A stretch of DNA of 64,000 nt from Biostraticola tofi (GCF_004343195.1 NZ_SMCR01000006.1:1-64000), one strand, 5' to 3'. Counted from the stretch's first letter, positions 1-9,625 are shown. The notes: generated by a model not told the origin, from the sequence alone. Translations and numbers: made by a program.

Positions 1-3000
1 CCGGCGGTCAGCTGGCTGCCCTGGCTCTGGTGCCGGGTCTGGGTCTGCTCCGAGGTCGATGACTGGGCGCCATAGGACAGATTGAGGCCAATCAATGTCC
101 CGTCTTTGCCTTGGGCCTGCTCCATGGCATAGCCCTGATAGGCCTGAACGCCACTGAGGGCCGACTTGATGCCGTCCAGCGCCGCCAGCCGGCCGTTGCT
201 TTGCGTGCCGGCCTGGTTGATGGTGGTCACCGCCGTGTTGGCAATCCCGCCCACCAGGCCCGACAGCGCCAGGGTCAGGCCGCTTTGCATTTGATCCACC
301 CGGTGGGTCTGGACGCTGTGATTGTCGGCATGCCCAATCGCCACCTGCTGGCCCTTGAGGGCGATATCTTTGCGCGCCAGCACATCCGAACCTTTGATCT
401 TAAGCCCCTGGCCCGCCTCAAGACGGACAGTGCCTTCGGTGCTGCCGACAGTACTGCCGGCGCTGCTGTGGACGGTGCCGCCATCACTGATTTTCAGGCT
501 GTTGCTGCCGTAGTTGAAACCCAGGCCGCCGGTGCCGGTCAGGCCGGAGGTCTTTTCCACATTCCAGTGCTGGTCCAGGCGCGTCTGGTCGGCGGTCTCG
601 ATAGCCAGCCGGTGGCCGGCGGTCAGGCTGACATCCTCGGTGCCGGCCACCGAGCTGCCGGTGACGAGTAGGTCATGCCCGGCCTTGATATCCTGGCTAT
701 TGCCGCTGAAGTTGCTGCCCAGGTTGTTCTGTTCTGTCACCTGGTCGTGACTTTCCAGCGAGGTCGCGGACAGCATATTGCGCCGGTTTTGTTTATCGTG
801 TTCGGTCAGGGTGAAGCCGGACTGGCCGCCGGACAGGGTGATATCATGACCGGCTTCGGCGGTGAGGGCACCGGCGGCAGTGACCGAGGCGGCCTTGGCA
901 TTGAGATCGTGACCGGCGGTGAGGGCTATGCTGCCCTGGCTGTTAAGCTGCGATCCCACATCATCATGCTGGCTCAGGTGTCGATAGGTATCCTGGCTCC
1001 AGTCGTTGTTTTCAGTATGCGTCTGGGTCAGAGTATCCAGCGTCAGTGTATTGCCGGCGGCAATATTCAGTTTGCTGTCCGCGCCCACGGTGCTGGCCTG
1101 AGTCGCCGTCAGGGTAATATTTTGCAGCGCTTTCAGGGCCAGGGTGCCGCCGTCGTTCTGGACATACAGGCCGGCCGCCCGGTCGATAGCCCGGTGCTCC
1201 TCATCGCCCCGCAGGGTACTTTGGCTGATAATGTCGCGGTCGGCCCGCACCGTCAGGCTATCGCCGCCCGATAGCGTGCCGCCCCGGTTAACCATATCGG
1301 TACGCGCCGTCAGGTCGGTGCGTTTGCCGCCGATAAAACCGCTGTTGGTCAGGTTATCGGCGCTAAGCCGGGTCACCTCCCGGCCAAGGATGGCGCCGCT
1401 GTTGGTCAGGTCCTGTTGGATATCCAGCCCGACATGATTACCGCTCAGCAGCGCCCCGCTGCCGTCAAGATCGCCTTGCTGCAGCCGGGCGTACAGCTGA
1501 GGCGCGACGACGCTTTGTACTGATCCATCCGGCAGGGTGACGTCCTGTTTGACCAGCCAGACCATATTGCTGGTCAGCAGGGCCATTTGCTCAGGGGTCA
1601 ACGCCACGCCCGGCGTCAGAGAATAGCGCTTGCCGAAGGCGATACCGGCATCCATCAGCGCTTTAAACTGATCACTGTCGTTATTGAAGCCGGACAGATA
1701 ACGCTGACCGGTCAGGTTGATCACCTGATTGCGGATCACCTGCTGCTCGTAGTAACCGTCGCCCAGGCGTTTGAGCATATGGCCGGCATCATGGTTGATG
1801 GCCTGCTGCATGTAGTCGCTGCCCAGCCACTGCTTCCGGTTGGTAAAGCGGGGATCAGTCTCCACCAGATACTGGCTGGTGAAATCCGGATGCAGCTGGA
1901 ACAGGCTGCTGACCGGCAGATGAATATCCGGACTGGCAGTGCGCACCACCGGGGCCACCTGTTGCGATTTTAACGGATCCAACGGCTGGACGATCTCTAC
2001 GGTTTGCACGGTGGGTGCGTCAATCGGGCGCTTATCGAGCTGAACGGCCGGGCCGTCAGGGTTGCCAACCGATTCGGTCAAGGCGGTGGTTTTACGCGGC
2101 TCAAGACGGGTACCGCTGCCGTCAACCGCCGCAGATCCCTGGTAGGCCATGGCTTTCAGGTCAATGGTCTGTACTACTGCTGCCGGCTGGTAACGGCTGG
2201 TTTTTTTACCCTGGGAGGTTTTAGTGCCGCCAATACCGCCGCCGGATTTCTTGGCATACCAGTAAATCTGCTTGCCCAGATCCTGGATGATCCGCTCGCC
2301 GGGTGTGGCCAGGTTTTGCAGATGGTTGATGGTGCCGCCCAGCAGGCCGCCGGCCAATATCTGGCTGTCGCTGTTGCGAACCTGGTCACTGTTGATCGTC
2401 AGGTTGCCGCCGGCCAGGATCTTGGCCGGTTCGCTCTGGACAATCTGCGTCTCGGTCACGGTACGCTGGTAGTCATACTCGTAAAATCTATTATACCCGG
2501 TACCGTCCGGCATGTTGGCATTGTGCACGCCATAGTCGTTTTCATGGGAGGTATCGATATCGGCCCATTCAAAGCGTTGCGTATGCCCTTGCAACACCGC
2601 GTCGTGGTGAGGGCTGCGCTCCGTCACCTCGTTGCGGGTGACCAGCGTATCGTTGGCATTGACGATTCGGTCGATATTCAGCGACATGTCCCCGGCGGAC
2701 TCCAGGGTGGCGCTGTGGTTAGTGAAGAGGTTTGCCCGGCCTTCGGCCTGGAATGCCTCATTCAATCCGCCGCCAATCGCCAGGCTGCCGGCACTGTAGA
2801 TAAGCCCCTGGCTGCGGTTATTCAGGGTTTGCACGCCCAGATCAAGCCGGTCTCTGGCGGCAACGGTCGCCGCCTGGCCATTTTCATCCAGGTTATCAAG
2901 CGTGCCGGTGCTGAGCGCGATATGATCGCCATACAGGCGTCCACTGCCGATATTGCTCAGGTTAGCGGCCACAATGTGCGTCAGGGTGCCGTCCAGCAGG

Positions 3001-6000
3001 CCATGGTTAGTCAGCGTCCCGTCGACCAGCAGGTGGTTTTGGGCAGCGCTGATTTCGCCCGACTCATGGTTCGTCAGGCTGGCCGTATGCAGATTAAGCT
3101 CGCCGCCGGCGGTAATACGCTGGCTGTTCTCCAGGCCCTGGGCCAGGGTGAGCTGCATATCGCCGTTCGCCGTCACCTCGCCGGTGTTGAAAAAGGGCTG
3201 CTGCAGCGACAGGGCCATCGCATCCTGGGACAATACGCGACCATCGCCGCTCAATGCTCCGGCCGACAAATCAAGTTGCTTACCGGCTACCAGCGTGCCG
3301 CTGTTATTGCCGATGCGCAGTGCGTTTTCGCCCTGCACCTTGAGCACTTGGGCCGATGAGAGCAGGCCGTCAGCATTGGCCAGTTCCCTGCCGGCGGTAA
3401 TCTCCAGCAGCTGGTTAGCGCGGATATTGCCGCGTCGGTTATCCAGCTCGGCGCTTCGCAGGATGACCGATTGCCCTTCTAGTCCCGTGATCCCGGCGTT
3501 GGCGTCGCGCGGGATACCGTTATCAATGTGGCTATCCCGATTGATGATGCTATCGGCGCTAATCGTCACCGCCGCACCGCTGCGGATGGCCCCGGCGGTG
3601 TTGTCCACCCGACCCTGGCCGGCATTCACCCGGGCATCACCGACCGCCCGAATCTGACCTTGAGCGTTGTTCAGCCCGGCAACCGTAAACGCGGCCCGGC
3701 CGGCTGACGCGATATCCCCCTGGCGATTGTCCAGATCATGCCCATGGGTGTCGAGCAACAGATCGCCGGCGCTTTGCAGTTGGCCGGACTGATTCAGCAG
3801 GGTGCCGGTCAGCAGGGTGAGCGCCCCTGAAGCATTGATCCAGCCGCTGTTATTATCCAGCGTCTGGGCCTGGGTCTGCACAGTGAAATCATCACCGCTT
3901 TGCAAGACGCCAGAGTGATTATCCAGGGCCGCAGTCTGCAGGTGCAGCACGCCATCGCTGACCAGGGTGCCGTGGGCATTATGCAGATCTTCGGTGGCAA
4001 CGGCCGCGTCATCCCTGGCACCGATAAAGCCGTGCTGATTGTCCAGCAGGCCGCTGTGGATGGATAACCGTCCCAGGCTCAAGATGCCGCCCTTTTCACC
4101 GCTGGCGCGATTACTCAGACGACCCTCGCCGAGATCCATAGACATGGCGTTGCCCGCCTGCAGCAAACCGCTGTCGTTATTCAGCCCGAGGCTTTGCAGA
4201 GTCAGGTCATGTAATGCCGCCAGGGTGCCCGCCGCATTGTTGACTGCCTGTTGTCCGGCGTGAAGCGTGATATTTTCAGCCGCAATTGCACCATGCTGAT
4301 TATCCAACAGGCCACGCACCTGCAGATCCAGGGCTCCCTGCTGCAGCGCGGTGATATGGCCGGACGCGTTATTCAGATCGCCGGTATCAAGCCTCAGGTC
4401 GCCATTAGCGTTCAGGTTTCCAGCCTGATTATTCAGGCTGCCGGCCGTCAGCAGCACATTGCCGTCAGCAGTAAGATGACCCCGCTGATTATCCAGGCCC
4501 TCGGCGACAGTGACCTTCAGTTGCCCGTTGCCGGGCGTGGCCGGCCGCTGGCCACTGTCGGCGGTCAGCAGGCGGCCGCTATCCGCTATCTGGCCAATGC
4601 CGGTAGCGTTTATCTGGCCGTCACGGTTGGACAAGGGGCCGGTGGCGTATCTCTGGCCGTCACGGTTGGACAAGGGGCCGGTGGCGTTTATCTGGCCGTC
4701 ACGGTTGGACAGGGTGCCGGCGGTCAGCGTGACCTGCGGGGCCGCTATCCGGCCCCGGTCCAAAAGTGCGTGGCCACGGGCAGTCATCGTCAGCCGACCG
4801 TTGGAATTTATCTGGCCCTTTTGGCTCTGCAGGCTGTCGCCGGCGATCTTCAGGTTTCCGGTGGATGTATGGCTAATCTGTCCGTTGTCATTGTTGATTT
4901 GAGCGACATTCAACGTCATATCGTGGCTATTGCCGGCAATTTCACCGTCACCGTTATCGAGAATATCGCTGGTAAAGGTCAGGGTGCCGGCGGCGGCATG
5001 GTTGATATGTCCGCTGTGGTTATTGATGTGGCTGGCGTTAAGCGTCAAATCTCCGCCGTTACTGGCAATGTGTCCGCCACGGTTATTGAGGGTGCCCGGC
5101 AGGCTGAGCAGCAAATTATCCTCGCCCCATTGTGAAATCTGCCCCTGCTGATTGGACAGATCCGCTGCGAAAATAGCAAACCGGTCGGCCGACAGGCTGC
5201 CGCCATCATTGTTAAAGACGCTGGCGCTGTGGCCGGTAAACTGCTGTCGGGCGGCAATAGTCGCACCGCCGCCGGTCAGCAAATCACCTTCGCCGGCATC
5301 GAGTTTGATGTTACGGGCTGCGGTCCGACCCTGAGTCACATCCACGCCTTGACCCTGAAACACCAGATCGCCGGCGGCCAGATTCTGGCCCTGTACCCGC
5401 AATGGGCCTTGGGCATCCAGCGTTAAGTTGCCCTCTTTGACCTGGCTGCCGTTCTGCTGGATACCGGCGGCCAGGATGCTGCCGGGCTCACTGGTCAGTT
5501 GTCCGCCCTGTATGTGCAGGTCGTGGCGTGAACTGACCGTCCCGCTGTTGTGAAACGCCCCGCCGTTCTTCAGGCTGGCATTGCCTTCGGCCTGCAGGGT
5601 ACCGCTATTATCAATCCCATTGCCGGCAGTCAGAGACGCATTGCCCAGCACGTGCAGCGATCCACTGTTGTATATGGCGTTGCCGGCCTTGAGCGTGGCA
5701 TTGCCCTCAATCTGCAGACCGCCACGGTTATCAATGTCCAAGGAGGATGTCAGCGCCAGGTCGGTTTTACCGCCGACACGACCGCTGTTTTCTATCCGGC
5801 CATCGGTAGTGATAATGACTGCGCCGGCCTGAGCACCGACAGTGCCGGCGTTATGTACCCCAACGCCATCTTCGGTGCCAATAAGGCGGATCTGCTGCGC
5901 ATACATGCCGCCGAGGCTGGCTACGTCCAGCGCCAATCGAGGTGGGGCAGAATCATCGGCCGATTTTTTTTCAAACCGCCGATTGTCGGCATCTACCCGG

Positions 6001-6782
6001 TTACGCCCCAGGGTGATCGCAAGATCGCTGGCATTCAGCTCTGCGTTCACGCTCAGCGAACGGGCAATGATATCGGTATAGTTCTGGCCGTCACCATTGC
6101 TTAAACCGGTACCCTGAATAACGATCTCGCCACGATCAACGTCATAGCCAGTCAGTCGACCCTCTGCCATCAGCGCCTGCCCGGTGGTCAGGGTGGCGCG
6201 ATAGGCATTGATAAAACCGCAACCGCTGCAGGAGATGCCGGCCGGGTTGGCGATGACCACCTGCGCACGCTGCCCCGCCACCTCGATATGGCCATTAAGC
6301 AGACTGGGATCTCGGGAATGCACCTCATTAAGAATAATTCTGGCTTCACCGCCGGCAAGCATCGGATTTCCCTGCACCATGCCGCCCAATTGGGTGGAGA
6401 TGTCCTGGCGCGAGTTATTAAGGATGGCGCCTCGACCGTCAACGTCGAACTGGCGGTAGCTGTTGCGAGAGACGCCACCCTCGCTGGGCGTCTGGATATT
6501 GATCAGGGGGATGCCGTTGGCGCTGCCAATAATGATTGGCTGCTCGTTACCGGGGGATCGCGCATCTGCCTGGATACCCGCCTGAGCGCTGCCAATAACA
6601 TTAACCGTGCCGAATAACACCAGCCATGCCCATGACCATGGATTGAGGCGGCAGCTGCATTGGGCGGCCCCATCAACCTGCCGGCCGCGAGGCTGCTTAC
6701 CGCCCCGGCGGGCGAGGTCGCCTACTACCATCAACAGGCCGCGGGCCTTATTGAAAACAATGCGATAGCGCTGACTGTTCAA
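1..6782 (-). CDS. CdiA/FhaB-like two-partner secretion exoprotein (TpsA), 3' end outside window
   Basis: Giant surface/secreted adhesin or contact-dependent toxin carrier, exported through the TpsB encoded just upstream. The frame is open at both ends and at every internal point I sampled, giving about 2260 residues with no C-terminus. The start is a TTG (6780-6782) with AAGGAG eight bases upstream; the next upstream in-frame codon set is closed by TAA. Residues 1-68 form an extended signal peptide (RYRIVFNKARG, then the hydrophobic WSWAWLVLFGTV and SAQA). A TPS haemagglutination-activity domain follows, with NPAGISCSGCGFIN near residues 173-186. A long beta-helical repeat region comes next. 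Near residue 1630 there is a LVETDPRFTN...WLGSDYM segment like the YP region of CdiA, then haemagglutinin-type repeats (LNLSYGAQSS). This order (TPS, FHA-1, YP, FHA-2) favours a CdiA-like protein over a plain adhesin. The toxin tip and cdiI, if any, lie left of position 1. Confidence 0.9.
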   Translation of the reverse strand, partial: MNSQRYRIVFNKARGLLMVVGDLARRGGKQPRGRQVDGAAQCSCRLNPWSWAWLVLFGTVNVIGSAQAGIQADARSPGNEQPIIIGSANGIPLINIQTPSEGGVSRNSYRQFDVDGRGAILNNSRQDISTQLGGMVQGNPMLAGGEARIILNEVHSRDPSLLNGHIEVAGQRAQVVIANPAGISCSGCGFINAYRATLTTGQALMAEGRLTGYDVDRGEIVIQGTGLSNGDGQNYTDIIARSLSVNAELNASDLAITLGRNRVDADNRRFEKKSADDSAPPRLALDVASLGGMYAQQIRLIGTEDGVGVHNAGTVGAQAGAVIITTDGRIENSGRVGGKTDLALTSSLDIDNRGGLQIEGNATLKAGNAIYNSGSLHVLGNASLTAGNGIDNSGTLQAEGNASLKNGGAFHNSGTVSSRHDLHIQGGQLTSEPGSILAAGIQQNGSQVKEGNLTLDAQGPLRVQGQNLAAGDLVFQGQGVDVTQGRTAARNIKLDAGEGDLLTGGGATIAARQQFTGHSASVFNNDGGSLSADRFAIFAADLSNQQGQISQWGEDNLLLSLPGTLNNRGGHIASNGGDLTLNASHINNHSGHINHAAAGTLTFTSDILDNGDGEIAGNSHDMTLNVAQINNDNGQISHTSTGNLKIAGDSLQSQKGQINSNGRLTMTARGHALLDRGRIAAPQVTLTAGTLSNRDGQINATGPLSNRDGQRYATGPLSNRDGQINATGIGQIADSGRLLTADSGQRPATPGNGQLKVTVAEGLDNQRGHLTADGNVLLTAGSLNNQAGNLNANGDLRLDTGDLNNASGHITALQQGALDLQVRGLLDNQHGAIAAENITLHAGQQAVNNAAGTLAALHDLTLQSLGLNNDSGLLQAGNAMSMDLGEGRLSNRASGEKGGILSLGRLSIHSGLLDNQHGFIGARDDAAVATEDLHNAHGTLVSDGVLHLQTAALDNHSGVLQSGDDFTVQTQAQTLDNNSGWINASGALTLLTGTLLNQSGQLQSAGDLLLDTHGHDLDNRQGDIASAGRAAFTVAGLNNAQGQIRAVGDARVNAGQGRVDNTAGAIRSGAAVTISADSIINRDSHIDNGIPRDANAGITGLEGQSVILRSAELDNRRGNIRANQLLEITAGRELANADGLLSSAQVLKVQGENALRIGNNSGTLVAGKQLDLSAGALSGDGRVLSQDAMALSLQQPFFNTGEVTANGDMQLTLAQGLENSQRITAGGELNLHTASLTNHESGEISAAQNHLLVDGTLTNHGLLDGTLTHIVAANLSNIGSGRLYGDHIALSTGTLDNLDENGQAATVAARDRLDLGVQTLNNRSQGLIYSAGSLAIGGGLNEAFQAEGRANLFTNHSATLESAGDMSLNIDRIVNANDTLVTRNEVTERSPHHDAVLQGHTQRFEWADIDTSHENDYGVHNANMPDGTGYNRFYEYDYQRTVTETQIVQSEPAKILAGGNLTINSDQVRNSDSQILAGGLLGGTINHLQNLATPGERIIQDLGKQIYWYAKKSGGGIGGTKTSQGKKTSRYQPAAVVQTIDLKAMAYQGSAAVDGSGTRLEPRKTTALTESVGNPDGPAVQLDKRPIDAPTVQTVEIVQPLDPLKSQQVAPVVRTASPDIHLPVSSLFQLHPDFTSQYLVETDPRFTNRKQWLGSDYMQQAINHDAGHMLKRLGDGYYEQQVIRNQVINLTGQRYLSGFNNDSDQFKALMDAGIAFGKRYSLTPGVALTPEQMALLTSNMVWLVKQDVTLPDGSVQSVVAPQLYARLQQGDLDGSGALLSGNHVGLDIQQDLTNSGAILGREVTRLSADNLTNSGFIGGKRTDLTARTDMVNRGGTLSGGDSLTVRADRDIISQSTLRGDEEHRAIDRAAGLYVQNDGGTLALKALQNITLTATQASTVGADSKLNIAAGNTLTLDTLTQTHTENNDWSQDTYRHLSQHDDVGSQLNSQGSIALTAGHDLNAKAASVTAAGALTAEAGHDITLSGGQSGFTLTEHDKQNRRNMLSATSLESHDQVTEQNNLGSNFSGNSQDIKAGHDLLVTGSSVAGTEDVSLTAGHRLAIETADQTRLDQHWNVEKTSGLTGTGGLGFNYGSNSLKISDGGTVHSSAGSTVGSTEGTVRLEAGQGLKIKGSDVLARKDIALKGQQVAIGHADNHSVQTHRVDQMQSGLTLALSGLVGGIANTAVTTINQAGTQSNGRLAALDGIKSALSGVQAYQGYAMEQAQGKDGTLIGLNLSYGAQSSTSEQTQTRHQSQGSQLTA
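4611..4727 (-). repeat. Three 39-bp tandem repeats inside the exoprotein gene
   Basis: Three head-to-tail 39-bp copies (4611-4649, 4650-4688, 4689-4727), the first two nearly identical and the third diverged at its end. The unit is a multiple of three, so it adds 13-residue blocks (ATGPLSNRDGQIN-like) to the beta-helix without shifting the frame. It probably lengthens the filament by one coil per copy. Confidence 0.85.
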
Positions 6783-6941
6783 GAACAGGTCTCCTTACTC
6801 TGATTCTTAAGAGGATTATCAGTACCGGAAAAACGGCACAGCTCGAGGCCACAGGCTTGCTGTGGTTAAATGAGATTTTGGGTGACACCGGCTGGTATAA
6901 GCCGGTGCAGATAGTGCAGGCTGATATCGTTCAGCCTGGCT
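6783..6941 (-). promoter_or_regulatory. TpsB-TpsA intergenic leader with stem-loops
   Basis: The 159-bp gap between the transporter and exoprotein genes contains two perfect inverted repeats: CAGGCTGA/TCAGCCTG (6917-6938, 6-base loop) and CACCGGC/GCCGGTG (6886-6907, 8-base loop). A third, weaker one is CCACAG/CTGTGG (6849-6865). None is followed by a T-run on the minus strand, so they look more like mRNA processing or stability structures, or attenuating stems, than terminators. The AAGGAG ribosome site of the exoprotein lies at its downstream edge. Confidence 0.5.
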
Positions 6942-8717
6942 TTAATATTGCCAATTAACCGTAAAGCCCATGGTCCAGGGATCGGTACTGAATCCATCAG
7001 GCTTTGAAAAAGGCATCGCAGCGAACAGGTCATAGCCCATGCCCCACCGACGGCCCCTTACGCCGATTGCCCCGCCGGCCAGGCGGCGGCCCAACAGGTT
7101 TTTCGCGCCATGGCCGCCCACTTCGCCGTAATCAACCCCCAGGTAGAGTTCCTCTGCCTGCGCCTGCGGCAGGGCCCAGGCAAGCTCATTGCTGAGATAC
7201 CAGCCGCTGTCGGCATTCAGGGTGCGTTCACCGTCAAAACCTCGCACCGTCCAGCGGTTGCCGATAGCGAACTGATCCTGGGGGGTGAGCCAAGTGGAGC
7301 TCAGTTGCCGCTTATACTGCATGTTGTAACGAAACTGACTTTTGGCCACCTCAAACGGCATAGCGAACTTGGCAGTAAGTTGAACAATCCGGCTTAAGGC
7401 AGTGGCATCACCTGCCGATTCTTCCGGTGCCGGAATGGCACCAAACCAGCGTGTCCCCTGCTGATAACTGATGCCCGTATTCAGAGTGCCGAACGGGAAA
7501 AAGTGTCGGTTGTCCAATCCGATTCGCCAGGCTGAGACCAGACGGCGCTGGACTTCGATTTCAACGTCATCGGTTTTATTGCCGGACTGGCGCATCAGCA
7601 CGTCATAAGTCAGGGTGGTTTTCTGGTTGCCGCTGCGGTGCAGAACATGGCTGAGCTGAACGTCAAGACTACTGCTTTTGCCGCTGTAGCGGATATCGCT
7701 GTTCATCCCTGCAGCGGTAAGGTGATAGTCATAACTGCTGCCGGTGATGCTCAGCAGTGAGTACCCCAACGGTACCGAATAATGTCCGGTAATATTGCCT
7801 GAACCATTAGCGCTGTTGTTGTTCAGGCTGCGGTTGCCCGCCAGATAAAACAGATCGCTCAGTGAAAAAGGATTATCCACAGAGAGCGTCAGGCCGCCCT
7901 GATAGCGCCCGGTGCTGCGCGAGCCGGCATCATCAAGCGAAACGCCTGCTCGCCACATGCGCTGTTGCTGCCAGTTGAGGACGATATCGCTTTCACCGGG
8001 CTGCTGCCCCGGCAGGATCTCGACATTGGCCTTCACCGTCGGCAGGCGCTGCAGGTTCTCCAGCCCCTGTTCGATATCGCGAAGATCAAGCAACCCCCCG
8101 CTATGCGCCGGAAAAGCGGTATAAAGGGAGACATAATGGCCGCTCCCCGCCGTCAGTTTGGTCTGACGTATTTTGCCGGGCACCAGCAACAGTTCAAGCT
8201 TGCCGCCGTTCAAATCCTGGGCTGGCGCCAGCACGCGGGTAGTGATGTAACCGGCATCCACCAGCCGGTTCTGCAGTGTGCTCATTAACAGGCTGATGCC
8301 TTGGACCCCGAGACAATGGCCGTTCGCCTGGCGACTGATATGGTTTAGATGCAGCCAGAACGGCATGGTATCCACCCCACTGATCTTCACCTCAGATAGC
8401 GTAAAACAGCGCGTTTCCTGAGGAAAACGAAGGTACTTGCTGCGCCCGCCCGGCTGGGAGAGGCGCACATCCGGCGATTGTGGCGTGACGCTTTGCTGCA
8501 AAGCGCGCTGCCGCTGCTGCTGATTAATCAGGTACTGGTCTGGGGACATAATAACGTTTGCCGGCTGTTGGTCCGCGTTATAAGAGTGAGGCAATAATAC
8601 CCGGCCTTCATTAGCTGAAGCCGGTAATATAAAGCAAACGACGCCTGCAGAATAAAATAATAGACTACGCCAAATCATCCCACCCAAAGTGGAAATACGC
8701 TCCTTTATGCAGGGCAT
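6942..8717 (-). CDS. Two-partner secretion outer-membrane transporter (TpsB; ShlB/FhaC/HecB/CdiB family)
   Basis: Omp85-superfamily barrel that exports the exoprotein encoded downstream. It has 591 residues, the usual length for the family. The N-terminus carries a signal peptide (hydrophobic stretch about residues 18-34, ending ASANEG). A proline/glutamine-rich linker follows, then POTRA domains (about 90-250; FTLSEVKISG opens the first). A 16-strand barrel ends in the outer-membrane signature NWQY. The L6 loop motif VRGF is at residues 491-494. An AAGGA six bases before the ATG supports this start. The order TpsB then TpsA is that of fhaC-fhaB and cdiB-cdiA loci. The symbol is left blank because the exoprotein's C-terminus, which would separate adhesin from CDI toxin, is not visible. 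Confidence 0.94.
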   Translation of the reverse strand: MPCIKERISTLGGMIWRSLLFYSAGVVCFILPASANEGRVLLPHSYNADQQPANVIMSPDQYLINQQQRQRALQQSVTPQSPDVRLSQPGGRSKYLRFPQETRCFTLSEVKISGVDTMPFWLHLNHISRQANGHCLGVQGISLLMSTLQNRLVDAGYITTRVLAPAQDLNGGKLELLLVPGKIRQTKLTAGSGHYVSLYTAFPAHSGGLLDLRDIEQGLENLQRLPTVKANVEILPGQQPGESDIVLNWQQQRMWRAGVSLDDAGSRSTGRYQGGLTLSVDNPFSLSDLFYLAGNRSLNNNSANGSGNITGHYSVPLGYSLLSITGSSYDYHLTAAGMNSDIRYSGKSSSLDVQLSHVLHRSGNQKTTLTYDVLMRQSGNKTDDVEIEVQRRLVSAWRIGLDNRHFFPFGTLNTGISYQQGTRWFGAIPAPEESAGDATALSRIVQLTAKFAMPFEVAKSQFRYNMQYKRQLSSTWLTPQDQFAIGNRWTVRGFDGERTLNADSGWYLSNELAWALPQAQAEELYLGVDYGEVGGHGAKNLLGRRLAGGAIGVRGRRWGMGYDLFAAMPFSKPDGFSTDPWTMGFTVNWQY

Positions 8718-9163
8718 ACGATATCCTTATCCATATTACACTATCTAATAACGCGTCCATTTAATTCACACCATTATGACAAGAACTGCGATTCTTACAA
8801 TATTTTTTATTACTTTACGAAAAAGAACATAAAGCGAGAATTAAAAAGAAAAGCTAATGACAATAAGTGCAACGTTAAATTAGAACATCACCATAAATAA
8901 TACGGCAGACTCACCAATAAAGTATAAACATAAATCATTAAATATAAGTACCGACTGCCATAAGGTGCTGCATCAACATACTCGGAAATTACGATAACGC
9001 GTGACATATTACGCCCCTAACAGGAGAGCATCTGACAATTAATCGAAATCGATGGAAAATTTTCAATATGCGTTCCTGAAACACTTTATTAAGCAATTGT
9101 TACTCATGACATAACGTCCCATTTTTGATGCCTGACCCCTCATATCCGACAGCTGATGCTTAA
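8718..9163. other. AT-rich upstream region of the secretion locus
   Basis: About 450 bases markedly richer in A+T than the surroundings, upstream of the TpsB gene. I see no credible gene. It is likely to hold the promoter and could be a silencing (H-NS-type) target, but I cannot assign a specific -10/-35 or operator. The composition is seen; the regulatory role is inferred. Confidence 0.4.
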
Positions 9164-9164
9164 G

Positions 9165-9281
9165 ACTTACAACTTACAACTTACAACTTACGACTCACGA
9201 CTCACGACTCACGACTCACGACTTACGACTTACGACTTACGACTTACGACTTACGACTTTCGATTCACGACTCACGACTTT
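9165..9281. repeat. Heptanucleotide array 1 (ACTTACG/ACTCACG family)
   Basis: About 16-17 copies of a 7-bp unit, drifting from ACTTACA through ACTCACG to ACTTACG. Because 7 is prime to 3, the plus-strand frame through it reads as 7-residue peptide repeats. That makes a long open frame by chance, so I do not call a gene. Confidence 0.9.
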
Positions 9282-9350
9282 ATGCCTCATGCCTCATGCC
9301 TCATGCCTCATGCCTCATGCCTCATGCCTCATGCCTCATGCCTCATGCCT
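9282..9350. repeat. Heptanucleotide array 2 (ATGCCTC)
   Basis: Nearly ten perfect copies of ATGCCTC immediately abutting array 1. Perfect identity between copies suggests recent expansion by replication slippage. Confidence 0.92.
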
Positions 9351-9379
9351 AAATACGATACTTGTCTCTTAATAATTTT

Positions 9380-9406
9380 TTCTTCTTTCTTCTTTCTTCT
9401 TTCTTC
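9380..9406. repeat. Heptanucleotide array 3 (TTCTTCT)
   Basis: Almost four copies of TTCTTCT, a pyrimidine-only heptamer, following array 2 after a 29-base spacer. Confidence 0.85.
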
Positions 9407-9410
9407 ATGG

Positions 9411-9452
9411 TTGTTGATTGTTGATTGTTGATTGTTGATTGTTGATTGTTGA
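9411..9452. repeat. Heptanucleotide array 4 (TTGTTGA)
   Basis: Six perfect copies of TTGTTGA, four bases after array 3. It is the fourth consecutive array with the same period of seven but an unrelated unit. Confidence 0.9.
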
Positions 9453-9625
9453 TTTGAGTATTATCACTAATAAAATATCATCCAGGATATATTGTTTATC
9501 ATTCATTCATGTTCACTCAAATAGACGTTAAATTGAAAATACCAGGTTCGATTTTGCTCCATTCCCGCTAATTTTTATTGCCGTCTCAAGGATTGCTTCA
9601 GCTGCCGGCAATCTTTATTAACAGA

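Noticed and set aside
2004..3359. Long open frame on the plus strand (about 450 codons)
   Set aside because: It is the antisense of the exoprotein gene; repetitive GC-rich beta-helix coding makes long opposite-strand frames. No ribosome site or protein family.
6826..6959. Plus-strand frame of about 45 codons across the TpsB-TpsA gap (reads ...WLNEILGDTGWYKPVQ...)
   Set aside because: No start codon with a ribosome site, antisense to the leader, and no recognisable family.
9156..9431. 91-codon plus-strand frame with seven-residue repeats
   Set aside because: Produced by the heptanucleotide arrays; no ribosome site and no natural protein-like composition.
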